Assembly (NCBI RefSeq): GCF_003589595.1
Contig: NW_020654810.1
Location: 18,842,667 to 18,906,666 of the forward strand
Direction: 5' to 3'
Source: Hyposmocoma kahamanoa
Lineage: Eukaryota; Arthropoda; Insecta; Lepidoptera; Cosmopterigidae
DNA: 64,000 bases
Shown here: piece after piece, positions 54,777 to 64,000 of the stretch
How positions within the stretch are numbered: the stretch's first letter is position 1
Layout of the letters: each line of letters opens with the position of its first letter
Made by a program: the position numbers and the translations under genes
Notes under the pieces: model-generated
What the model saw: only the letters and a program-made list of their open reading frames with translations
What the model was told of the DNA's origin: nothing
Databases searched by the model: none

Positions 54777-55014
54777 TATGTAACTTGAAATTAGCCACTA
54801 CATATAAATTAGAACTACATGCCACATGATGCATTGAAACGCGCGCGGCAACGGAACGCGTTCACATCGGACAAGAGGTTAGGAGACGAAGCGGAAGGGT
54901 TGCTGCGTTGCGTAAGTAAGCAGCAACGTTAAGTTGCAACACCGCGTTGATCGTGTGACACTCAGTACGTTAAAATAATAGCGTTGCATCGCAACGCCCG
55001 TGAGGCATCGCTCA

Positions 55015-56030
55015 GCTGTTACATTTGATCAGAAACAGAAATAAAAATCCACGTAGCTTTCAAGTCAAATATTTCAAAAAATGCATTAGAACTTTTTACA
55101 TCAATTCAATATTGCTAGAGGGATAAATTCCAAGAGATTATATACATAAGTAGGTAGTAGATTCTTTACGGAAATCCGAGTTCCAACCCGCCTACAGCGG
55201 CCGTCTGCCATTCCGGTCGGAAACTCTAGATGACACAATGGAAATTTATTCCCGCTCTTGATTTAAACCTCGTCAGTTCCCTGTCAGATTTCACTTCCCA
55301 TTTTTAGGGAAAAGCGTTATTAAAATTCTACTCTTGCTATCCATTATTTTCACGTATCATGTTTTTGTAAATAATATTTCAGTTGTTCATGAAACCAACG
55401 TTACGGCCTTGATTTTCGGAAGCTGGTATTTGTTTTTATTTCATAAAAAAAGGAATGGTTTAGTAAATTTAGGGAAAAAAATATTGCATAAAAATAGTAG
55501 GGTAATAAATCTAGAGTAATGCTATATAGCAATAATCACGTTAATCTATTTATCTTATTGGGCTTTAAAGATCTCTTCTTGTGATATAGACTCCAGAAAG
55601 GTAACTAATTAAATTTCCTGCCATCGGACCGGTCGACCTATTCGACGCCTACCTCGAATTGATTCAAAGAGAAATAGTGCTTTCTGTTTTATTGGAGGAG
55701 CGTCGAAAGCGCCGGCGGCTACCTAATGTTATCTGCAGATATCTCAAGATTTATTCTCGGATATAACCGGGTAACAGGTTAAATCGTACCTCTCTGTGTC
55801 AAGTGCAGATAGTCCGAAATTAGGAAAAGGCATTCCTAATCCGGACTCATTTGTCGGAGATATATTTTAGTAGAATGAAATCCATTTATAGAACTTAATA
55901 GGTTAAATTTATTGAAACCTGATTTATTGCAACAGCAGTGAACCTAATTCATTTACTTAATATATTTCATACTAAAATTATAGATAAATTTTTTAGCAAG
56001 TAAATTTTTCTAACGTATATACAACAACTA
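55015..56030. other. Unassigned stretch
   Basis: No further LDLa or other exon was recognised here. Confidence 0.4.
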
Positions 56031-56213
56031 GTTCAAGTGGGACTGGGCTGGTCATATCTGTCGCATGCTGAGCGAGTCGTGGGTCGAGATAACCTCACAC
56101 CAGAAACCCCACAACTCAAAACGAAGATGCGTTAGACACGTCGGCGATGGCGAGATGATTTGAACTCCTTTTTAAAGGACTGACCAGATGTTACCCAAGA
56201 CCGAGATTAATGG
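56031..56213 (+). pseudogene. RTE-type LINE C-terminal fragment
   Basis: FKWDWAGHICRMLSESWVEI then, in a shifted frame, RRRWRDDLNSFLKD, a stop, PDVTQDRD. Typical KWxWAGHxxR ... RWRDDL signature. Followed by an AAT-rich tail. A 20-bp-arm hairpin of unrelated origin lies at about 56468-56529. Confidence 0.7.
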
Positions 56214-56214
56214 G

Positions 56215-57079
56215 AAAAGAGAGAGTAATATAATAATAATAAATAATATAAATATTAGATTGAATTGATGATAATCTGACTTTTAATTAGAGATTATTAT
56301 AATAGCTGCTAGTTTTCGATGTTTCAAAAAATTTTTAAAGGATTGCCTTCTTTGACTCACTCACTAGGTGGTCAAGGTAAATTATATCTTGTTAATAATT
56401 TGTAGAATAAGTTTTGTATTTAGTATTTAATAACAGAAAAGGATGGATGAATGGTATATAGATTAAATTTAAATTAAACAGTCTTTCGGAGATCCTTCAA
56501 CAAATCTTCTAAAGACTATTTAATTTAAGTATTATCATTTTAAGTATTTTTTTGTGGGAAACGATTGGGAGGCATTCTCTGACCTCCATCCGTATTCGAC
56601 TATGCTGGATGCATTGATTGGTAAAAAAAAACATATAAGTTTGTCATTGCGATGAATTGAAACAATTTGGATTTAAAACGCTTACTCTAATTGTGTTTAC
56701 GCGCTACCGCAATCTTACTCGGTGCCAACGATATCTACTAGTCTAGCGTTCTTTGCTCGCCAATCGCCATTCCAAAGGAGTTAAGGGGTGCCACTAATAC
56801 TTTTCTAAATTGCTTTTATTGGTAAATTTCTCAGAACGGTAAGTAACTGAACTTCACTGCCCCTTTTCAACAACCGAGCTCCTTCATGATTAATACTCAA
56901 AAATATTAACGATTCTTTTGACTGAATCTGTTTCAGAGAGTTCGTAAAGAAATGAATCAAACACAAACGACGATAAGCTGTCAGTTTATAACCTCTAATT
57001 AAAAATCCGACTATATGAGGTATTGACTAGTCGACTATTGATTCAAGTAGACATTTCAAGGACTTCATTGGCATTGCAA
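56215..57079. other. Unassigned stretch with a hairpin
   Basis: AAATTAAACAGTCTTTCGG (56472-56490) pairs with CTAAAGACTATTTAATTT (about 56508-56526) with few mismatches. Nothing else seen. Confidence 0.45.
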
Positions 57080-57335
57080 CATCATCAACCCATTTTACGT
57101 CTCACTGCTGGGCACGAGTCTCCTCTCAAGCGATGATTTAGACCGTCCTGGTTGTGAGCCTTCTTTGACGTATAGGTGTTTTTCTGACGATGTTTTCCTT
57201 CACCGAAAAGCTCATGGTAAAATTCAAATTAAATTTTGCACATACATTTCGAAAAACAGGTCGAGCCCGGATTCGAATCCGAGGTCTCTGCTTGAGAGGC
57301 GGTAGGTCAAACTATTATGCTACCACCGCTTTAAA
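57080..57335 (-). repeat. SINE-F, tRNA-derived, best copy
   Basis: Minus-strand head with GGTAGCATAATAGTTTGACC (A-box region) and GGATTCGAATCC (B box, itself palindromic). The body contains GTTTTCCTTCACCGAAAAGC and CACGAGTCTCCTCTCAAGCG. Confidence 0.75.
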
Positions 57336-57339
57336 CAGC

Positions 57340-57754
57340 GGCGGTAAATAGGTGTACGTAAAAATAACGTATTATACAAGATTATACCTCTCCAGGATAA
57401 TCACACTGCGTCGACAGCCAGCTACAAATTCAAGGACTTCACCGACATTAGAACAACAAAGACATAATCGTAAAATCAACTAACTTTGCAAAACACATTG
57501 AAAGGTCAATAATTATTATAGGTATGAATTTCCCAATCAATAAAGCCAACTATAGTCAAAGTTGGAAATATATATCTATAATCTAATAGAAGTAGTGGAG
57601 TTGTGGTGTAATAATTCAATTTGGAACCACAAGGACACGGAGTTCGTTCCAGTCGAGCCTGTTTCTATTTACGAAAATATATTTAGGCTATTCCCAGGTC
57701 AGACAGGTCTTAAATAAGTTAAGAACTTGGTTCGAGTAGAAAATGTTAAATAAT
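57340..57754. other. Unassigned stretch
   Basis: 57597-57670 (GTAGTGGAGTTGTGGTGTAA ... GTTCGTTCCAGTCGAGCC) is faintly tRNA-like. Nothing firm. Confidence 0.35.
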
Positions 57755-58025
57755 ATTTTTTTTATAATCTCAAGTGACGGGACGAACAAGTCCTGCGCCG
57801 GGTGGTAAGCGACACGCCTATCTATAACAGCGTAAAGATCTAAGGGGCACCGCTACTGCGCCTCCATGAGACGCAAGTTGACAAGTCTCATGTGCTTATA
57901 ATTTTACCCGCACTCTTTGCCCTTTAAAACCGAATCGCTTGCATTACAGTTTGGCGGAAGAAATAAGTAAGGTGGCAGTATTTCCCTGGACGAACTCTTT
58001 CACAAAGTGCTCTACTTCTCCTAAA
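57755..58025 (-). repeat. SINE-A, nearly full length, minus strand
   Basis: T-run, ACGGGACGAACAAGTCCTGC through CTGGACGAACTCTTTCACAA. Confidence 0.85.
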
Positions 58026-58296
58026 ATAAACTATTCTAAAAAAACTGAATAGAAAGAAGAGTTTATGATCCTGTAACAGGTTCCTCACTTCCTCGCTGGA
58101 AATTAACGTTTATTTTATGGACTTTGTTGTTTAGATACTTAAAATGCTCGATTTGCGCTCCTGTTGCTCAAGCATTCAGAAACTTTTTGAGTAAACGTTT
58201 AGAGTACTAAATAGTCTATGAATTTACTTGAACCATTTATGAACTTATCGCCAGTTTTGGATTAACGTTAATGAATGTAACTACGGCACATTTATT

Positions 58297-58567
58297 GTAG
58301 CAGCAGTTGAGCTTCTTGTGAAAGAGTTCTGCCGTCAAGTAGTAATGTGAGCATTACTGCGTTTCGGTTTTAAACGGTAAGGGTGCTGGTGAGATTACAG
58401 GCGCGTGAGACTTGTCAACTTACGTCTCAGGGTGACGGGTGCAGTGTCAGTGCCCCTCAAAACTTTGCGATTTAAATTTCAGAGTGAAAATGCAACAGTT
58501 ATGAACAGTCGTGTCGCTTACCACGAGGCCCTCGACATGCTCATCCCGTCACTTAATATTACAAAAA
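58297..58567 (+). repeat. SINE-A, nearly full length
   Basis: TAGCAGCAGTTGAGCTTCTT to the tail; the GGGAAGTACTGCC block is deleted. Forms a divergent pair with 57755-58025, 271 bp apart. Confidence 0.85.
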
Positions 58568-58569
58568 TA

Positions 58570-59507
58570 TATGTCGTGAGCAATATAAAACACAAAATTT
58601 GAAAATTACACTCACAGTAGCGAAAAATCCATTGTAATAATTTCTTCCTTTTGTTCCACTTTCATGCAATCTAGTCAGCAATCTTCATCGCGCGATGGAA
58701 TAGTGTTGGGGCAGTAAACTGCGAACTAATTTCAACTTAGCCCGCCTGTTACGTGTTTACGTTGAAACTTTTGCTACTTATTATAATATTTACTTTTTTT
58801 AATGGCGTTCATGGTTTCCGCTAAAACCGTTCTATAGATTTCAAATGAAAATTAATACAATATTTTGTAATTTTGTTAATGAGAATTTGTAAATATTCTA
58901 CTAAAGCTGCAAGTGTATACTTAAGTACTGACAAAATATATTTCTGCTGTAATGCATTAATGCATTCTGGTTTTTGTTGGTGAAATTTTAAGCATATGGG
59001 AATTCTCCACTCACGGAAATCACGGTGTCTTAAGTCTCGATTATTATCAAACTACTACCGGCAAACTCACACTATCATAATGTTAAACACTGTGAAATCT
59101 TGTAATAAATGGTCTGTATTTATTGCTATGTGGCAGTGCTCTTCACATCTTTGAGTTTTAAAGGTTATTTACTTGTTTACTAGTATATGCAATATTGTGT
59201 CATGCGCCTGTAGTGGTACGCGTACATGTAACAGCTGCCTGAGTGAGCAACTATATAATTGATACTAGCAAGTGTTTAAGAACATTTACTATTCACTTAT
59301 TGAAATATGCCGTGATGACGCCAAGATGAAACTCAGAGTTTTTTTAACTACAATTGTAACAATCGATACTTCTAAATTAATTACTCTTGCCTGGATATCA
59401 TTATAGACAAAATAAATATTGATATGCGTACGCTATTAAAATTGCATACCACTGATATTTTTTTATACGAATTCATTAATCACAAACTCTGGGCATAAAA
59501 TAGCAAT
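58570..59507. other. Mostly unassigned; SINE-A relic
   Basis: 58945-59005 (GTAATGCATTAATGCATTCT, GTTGGTGAAATTTTAAGCAT) is a strongly decayed SINE-A piece. Nothing else seen. Confidence 0.4.
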
Positions 59508-59746
59508 GGATGTGCTCTTTGTGGAAGTGTTCTTCCAGGGAAGTACTGCCACCTTACCTATTTCTGCTGCCAAGCAGTAATGTTAGCATTACTGCGTTCC
59601 AGTTTGAAGGGTAAGGGTGCTGGTGAAATTACTGGCACATGAGGGTGACGGGTGCAGTGACAGTGCCCTTAAAATCTTCGCGATTTAAAGCTTTGAGTGG
59701 CACTGCAACTGTTATGGACAGGTGTGTAGCTTACCTTCAGCTTCAT
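59508..59746 (+). repeat. SINE-A ending in a TA microsatellite
   Basis: GTGGAAGTGTTCTTCCAGGG to ACAGGTGTGTAGCTTACC, then (AT)n at about 59746-59765 in place of the normal end. Confidence 0.85.
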
Positions 59747-59769
59747 ATATATATATATATATAATATAA

Positions 59770-60958
59770 TTGATATATTAAAGTACAGGAGTAGGAAATA
59801 GTTATTTGTTATGCAAGGATGCAAAGTTGTTGTTTGACGCGAGTGCTTGTATTGAAACCTGACTAAACGAAGGAAGCTAAGATTGAACCACGAGCAAAGC
59901 GTGGAAAATGGTAGATGAACGAAAAACAGTTGAACTATAAAACATCAGCTTTTTAATTGAAAAGAAAAATTTATCTTCGGATGCGTTCTGAATTTACACC
60001 TCATGAATTCTCATTCTTACTTGTACTTTAATTTTGGTGTGATTAAGTGATTATTGGAATTATTTTAGTTCTTTGACGAATTGAAATTATTTAATAAACA
60101 CGATTAGTTATCGTTGTCAATTTTCAACAATAATAAGAATAAAATATACCATCGGATTTATATTATACATAAATAAGTAATGTACGACAAATCGCGTAGT
60201 TGAAAGAGTCATTTTTTTTCATCGAAAGAAAAAGTTAGGTGCACCATAAAGTTCATCGTCAAGTTCGAATTTCAAAAAAGAAAGAAACTTTTTCCGAGCT
60301 AGTGAGGTGAAAATAAATTTATAGAATCTTATTGAATTTTCTACAGTATTTGCGTGAATTAAACATCCTCTGTAGTTTGTTCTTCCGTGGCTGGGGGTTT
60401 AATAATTATTAAATAAGTACTCTACTTTTCACAAGGACATTCCGCTTGGTACGATACCGGGTTGACGTTAACTGATGTGATTAATTAATCATTTAATGTA
60501 TCATTTCAATTTACGGCATGATAAATGATAATTAATTTCGTTTGTACTTGTCATTCCAGTTGAATTAAACAATATTCTCTATCTGAATAATTGTAGCGTT
60601 ATTGTTGAAAATGGCTGTTTTAGTTTGGTTCCAAAGTATCATTTTACGACATAAACTCGTAAATAAATAAAATAAATACAAATATAATGCGTTTAATTCA
60701 TACAAAAATGTTTGTATTGCAAAAAATTATGTAACTATACTCGTGCGAAGATTTAAATGGAGGTAGGATCAATGTCTAAATATTAGTAAAAATATCACGT
60801 GAAATATGGTTCTCGAATAACACGATTAAGTATCACTTTGGTGGTCAAAAGCTTTTACTTTATGATCATCACTAACGTGTGTAGTTAGGTAGTAAAGATT
60901 ACCACCATTATACGTTAATTTACGGTAGTCATGTTCACGATTTATGCTTGTAATTACC
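59770..60958. other. Unassigned stretch
   Basis: Nothing recognised. Confidence 0.4.
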
Positions 60959-60960
60959 TA

Positions 60961-62110
60961 GTCTTGCCATAAATATTGTAATAAAGAAAAAACAAATTTT
61001 TTTAACTGCAAATAACATTTATTACTTTTATAGTGTGTTAGTTTGTGTACATAAATATACAACACTTAAAAATATAAAAAACTTATTCGAAGTGGTCTCC
61101 ATTGGCTGCAATACAGTCCTTTAAACGTTGAGGCCAGTTATCAATAGAAGCACGCACTCTTTTCATGGGAAATTCTTCACTGCCAATCGTATAGATTGTT
61201 TTAGGGACTCCAAATTATCATGGCGTTTAGAGCAAGCTATACTGTCTGACCATAAATCATAATCCAGCGGATTAAGATCGGGACTAGACGACGGCCAGTC
61301 TTCAGCTCTGATGAAGTCCGAAACGTTCGCTTCCAACCAAGACTGCGTGGACCGAGCTTTATGACCCGGCGCCGAGTCTTGCTGGAAGGACCATACTTGG
61401 TTATTGAACATGGTGATGTTAAGGGGCTTAACTACCTCCTCAAGAATGGTATCTTGATACACTTGTGCCGATGTTTTGATACCTTTTTCACAAAAATATG
61501 GCTCAGTCACTCCTTCATAGCTAACACCCCACCAAACCATCACTGAAGTCGGATAATGTCCACGTTGCACTCTGTCGACTAATTGGGAAGCTTCCTTAGA
61601 GCTTTGAGAGCATAAATACGGTTATTTTGTTTGTTAAAATGTTGCTCAATTGTAAAAATTTTCTCATCCGTAAACAAATTTTTTCTGTGACCTCCCTTTG
61701 CGTACCGCTTCAGTAGTTGTTTCGATTATACCACCCCTTCGAATTCTTTCCCTTGCTGCTTTGACCACCTTTTTCGTACGAACACTACGTGGACGGCCAG
61801 GTCTTTTTCTGTCACAAACAGAGGAAGTCTCATTGTACCTATTAATAGCCCGGTACACAAACATTTTACTAATATCAAGTGTATGGAGAGTTTTAAAAAT
61901 TGCATTTGGCTCCATACCTACTTTGTGTAATGCAACCACAGCGATTCGGTTCTCTTTATCACCCCACTCCATTTTAATATCGCAAAATATTGTACAATGT
62001 ATTGGCGCCAAAATGAGAAAACACAATGAACAATCGTATAAAAATGACAGATTCGAAATTCAAATGTAATATTTTTTTATTTTTAAGTGTAACAATATTT
62101 ATGGCCAGAC
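60961..62110 (-). mobile_element. DD37D (maT-like) Tc1/mariner element, 1150 bp, defective
   Basis: Ends GTCTTGCCATAAATATTGTA and, reversed, GTCTGGCCATAAATATTGTT. TA on both sides (60959-60960, 62111-62112). Shorter than a complete element because part of the transposase gene is gone. Confidence 0.85.
61088..61972 (-). pseudogene. DD37D transposase, deleted and frameshifted
   Basis: N-terminus MEWGDKENRIAVVALHKVGM with HTH and GRPRS, starting at 61972 (the frame's earlier Met at 62026 is too long for the family). About 50 residues are missing between EAVRKGRSQKK and the first catalytic block, LFTDEKIF, which lies in another frame. The third segment (61163-61570) has SVMVWWGVSYEG, FQQDSAPGHKAR and SSSPDLNPLDYDLW: 37 residues separate the second and third Asp. 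A last frameshift precedes the end near 61088 (PQRLKDCIAANGDHFE). Confidence 0.85.
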
Positions 62111-62111
62111 T

Positions 62112-62930
62112 AAGTATTTGTAGTTTATTCCTTCGTAACTATATAGTCATAGTAAATAATTCATTGTAAAATGGAAAAAGTGTATAAGATATTTTATTCT
62201 TCTAAAGGACTATCCACACACATCAGGGCCATGCCCGGGATGTGGAAATCATAACAAAACTAGTGGAGTAAATTCACAAAAAATCTCAATAATATACATA
62301 ATTAATTTCATATAATTCGTATTATTTTTATGATTTAGAATCACATTTGACGTATGATGACATGTGGCTTTATTATAACAAGGTTGCAAAATATTTGAAG
62401 ATACATGCTGCCCTCCCAAGCATAACCTTTGTTTGGCGTGAGATTTGCACCTAAATTGAATATTTCGTTGCAGTAATATCGAATACCCTTCAACCTCAAT
62501 GTATTATTGTTAGGAAGGTAACTAATAAAAGCTTATGGAAATAGCGTTACTAAATTAAAACTCCTAAAGCACAATGCGGCGGTACGAGAGGGCCCTAATG
62601 GCTCGACTGAGGTGCCTAACAAGATCACGTGGTTCGTTAATTCGCCCCTCTCCACCCTCACTAATTTACCAAGGTGGTCGCAACTTTAAATGAAATAATA
62701 ACTGGGCCTTTTCATTACTTGGCATAATTTAGATTGGGACCGAGCACAGGAAGCTGAAGTTGAAGGCGGATTTAGAATTTGGGATATAATGGAAGCCGAG
62801 GTATGAGATAAGTTTTTCGGGATATTTCGGAAGTTGCCCGGTATCGAGCCGAATATTTCACATTATGTAGAACTTGGGCACCTACCATGAAATATAAGCT
62901 TGAGCCTAGTCTGCTAATTTTAAATCATCT
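62112..62930. other. Unassigned stretch
   Basis: A SINE-C tail-like piece (AACAAAACTAGTGGAGTAAA) is at about 62254-62275. Nothing else recognised. Confidence 0.4.
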
Positions 62931-63123
62931 CTGTGGCCGTGGCATGGCAGAATATGTGTGATAAACCTCTCCGTGACTATATTTAATTCAGTTGATAAAT
63001 GTAAGTTTACTTATTTGGTAGTGAACTATTGTCACACATTTTGAACAAGGATAACGATATGAAATTGCGTGTATAGCTAGCTATCTTTGTCGTTTAATCA
63101 TAGCCGCGAAAACTAGGTTGCAG
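62931..63123 (+). repeat. Repeat G, copy 2
   Basis: CTGTGGCCGTGGCATGGC, GTGTGATAAACC, TATTTGGTAGTGAACTATTG, ACAAGGATAACGATATGAAA, as in 41478-41735. Confidence 0.65.
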
Positions 63124-63165
63124 GATTTTGTACGCTTGGTATTCAACTAATAAAATAGAAAATAT

Positions 63166-63365
63166 AATGTAATATAATATAGCATAGTATAGTATAGTAT
63201 AGTATAATATATTTTAATATGATATAATATAATATAATATGATGTGATGTGATGTGATGTGATGTGATGTGATGTGACGTGACGTGACGTGACGTGACGC
63301 GACGCGACGCGACATAACATAACATAGCATAACATAATATAATATAATATAATATAATATAATTT
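63166..63365. repeat. Graded pentanucleotide array
   Basis: Starting with ATAGT- and AATAT-type pentamers, it then has seven GATGT (63241-63275), four GACGT (63276-63295), three GACGC (63296-63310), one GACAT, several AACAT with an AGCAT, then AATAT again to about 63360. All in one register. The minus-strand Ser/His-rich frames over it are artefacts of the repeat. Confidence 0.95.
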
Positions 63366-63369
63366 GTTA

Positions 63370-63714
63370 TATTATATAATATTCTATTCTATTCATTGCA
63401 ATATTTTGGTATTCTTCTTTTCAATGGCGAGTCTACGGCACGTTGATAGGGTACTTTACTAATTATTTGACAAAAAATACATTTAATTTGAAATCTAAAT
63501 TGCTACTTATACGAGATAAAAAATAAGATATGCATTATTATAACGCTTTAGCAAGGTAACATCGATCGTTAGTGAATTAATGAATGAATGAATGTCATCA
63601 CTGCCATTCCACTGACACTCTATTAACTCCACTGCTTTTAAAAATATTAGACAAATCACATACGTTGTTCTGATCCTAAGGTTAGTATAGGAACCACTTA
63701 GTTACTTCTTAGTC
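63370..63714. other. Unassigned stretch
   Basis: Nothing recognised. Confidence 0.4.
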
Positions 63715-63715
63715 G

Positions 63716-63962
63716 CTACTGCCACCTTACCTATTTCTGCCGCAAAGCAGTAATGTCAGCATTACTGTGTTCCGTTTTTAAAGGGTAAGGATGCTGGTGA
63801 AACCATAAGTACATGGGTCTTGTCAATTTATGTCTCAGGGTGACGGGCGCGGTGGCGGTGCCCTTAAGATCTTTGCGATTTGAAGCTCAGAGTGGCACTG
63901 CAGCCGTACTGGGCAGGCGTGCGACTTGTTCGTCCCGTCACTTCATATTATAAAAAAAAAAC
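63716..63962 (+). repeat. SINE-A, nearly full length
   Basis: CTGCCACCTTACCTATTTCT to TTCATATTATAAAAAAAAAA. The TAGCTTACCATCAGGCGCA piece is deleted. Confidence 0.85.
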
Positions 63963-64000
63963 ACTTGTGCTAATGAGATACGAAACAACGACGGTACCAC

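Larger units (their letters stand above)
53269..55013. mobile_element. Possible PIF/Harbinger-like element holding two later insertions
   Basis: The left end GAGTGATGCTACGCCATGCG with TGTACTAATGTGAC, and the right end CAGTACGTTAAAATAATAGC ... GTGAGGCATCGCTC, resemble the termini of the TIR element at 16772-17176. A MITE (53364-53497) and a mariner (53516-54776) would lie inside. The flanking 3-bp duplication is not preserved (TTA against AGC), so two separate element ends are an alternative. Confidence 0.4.

Noticed and set aside
63241..63310. CRISPR-like array
   Set aside because: A uniform 5-bp simple repeat in a eukaryotic context, without spacers.
63143..63335. Ser/His- and Tyr/Ile-rich minus-strand frames
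   Set aside because: Translation of the pentamer array; artefact of repeat register.

Overview
The window looks like A+T-rich nuclear DNA of an insect, most likely a moth or butterfly (Lepidoptera). Support comes from split genes, a genome-wide style of dispersed SINEs, mariner and maT transposons, and Jockey/CR1-like and RTE-like LINE remnants of kinds familiar from Lepidoptera. There are no bacterial-type operons. The species cannot be named from the sequence.

Only one host gene can be supported. A G+C/CpG-rich promoter-like tract (about 13480-14400) is followed by a short coding start, ATG at 14642, ending in a good splice donor at 14658. The next supported exon is 52359-52652. It encodes a hydrophobic segment, an acidic linker and one complete LDL-receptor class A module. 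The two pieces share splice phase and together give a textbook signal peptide. The working model is therefore a secreted or single-pass LDLa protein with a first intron of about 37.7 kb; its remaining exons lie beyond the right edge. The link between the two exons is inferred, not proven.

The rest is mainly transposon-derived. From left to right: a Jockey LINE tail (about 172-770); two tRNA-derived SINE families and one poly-A-tailed SINE-like family (SINE-A, about 24 copies); an RTE LINE end inserted in a SINE with a target-site duplication (8402-8649); a complex inverted duplication (16675-18508); an intact mariner of the cecropia/Hsmar1 type (32730-34007) inside an older inverted-repeat element; a deletion derivative of a pogo-like element that keeps a PHD-like zinc-finger exon (37061-38600); CR1/Jockey-like LINE remnants (38921-39558, 41900-43541 and two antisense fragments); two broken mariners of a second subfamily in opposite orientation on either side of the LDLa exon (about 49450-50706 and 53516-54776); and a broken DD37D (maT-like) element (60961-62110).

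The most unusual structural theme is inverted repetition. It includes several new-looking foldback elements (21171-21327, 41051-41215, 53364-53497, 18568-18753), head-to-head SINE pairs, and a pentamer array at 63166-63365 that changes stepwise along its length. No CRISPR array, rRNA gene or convincing functional tRNA gene was seen.
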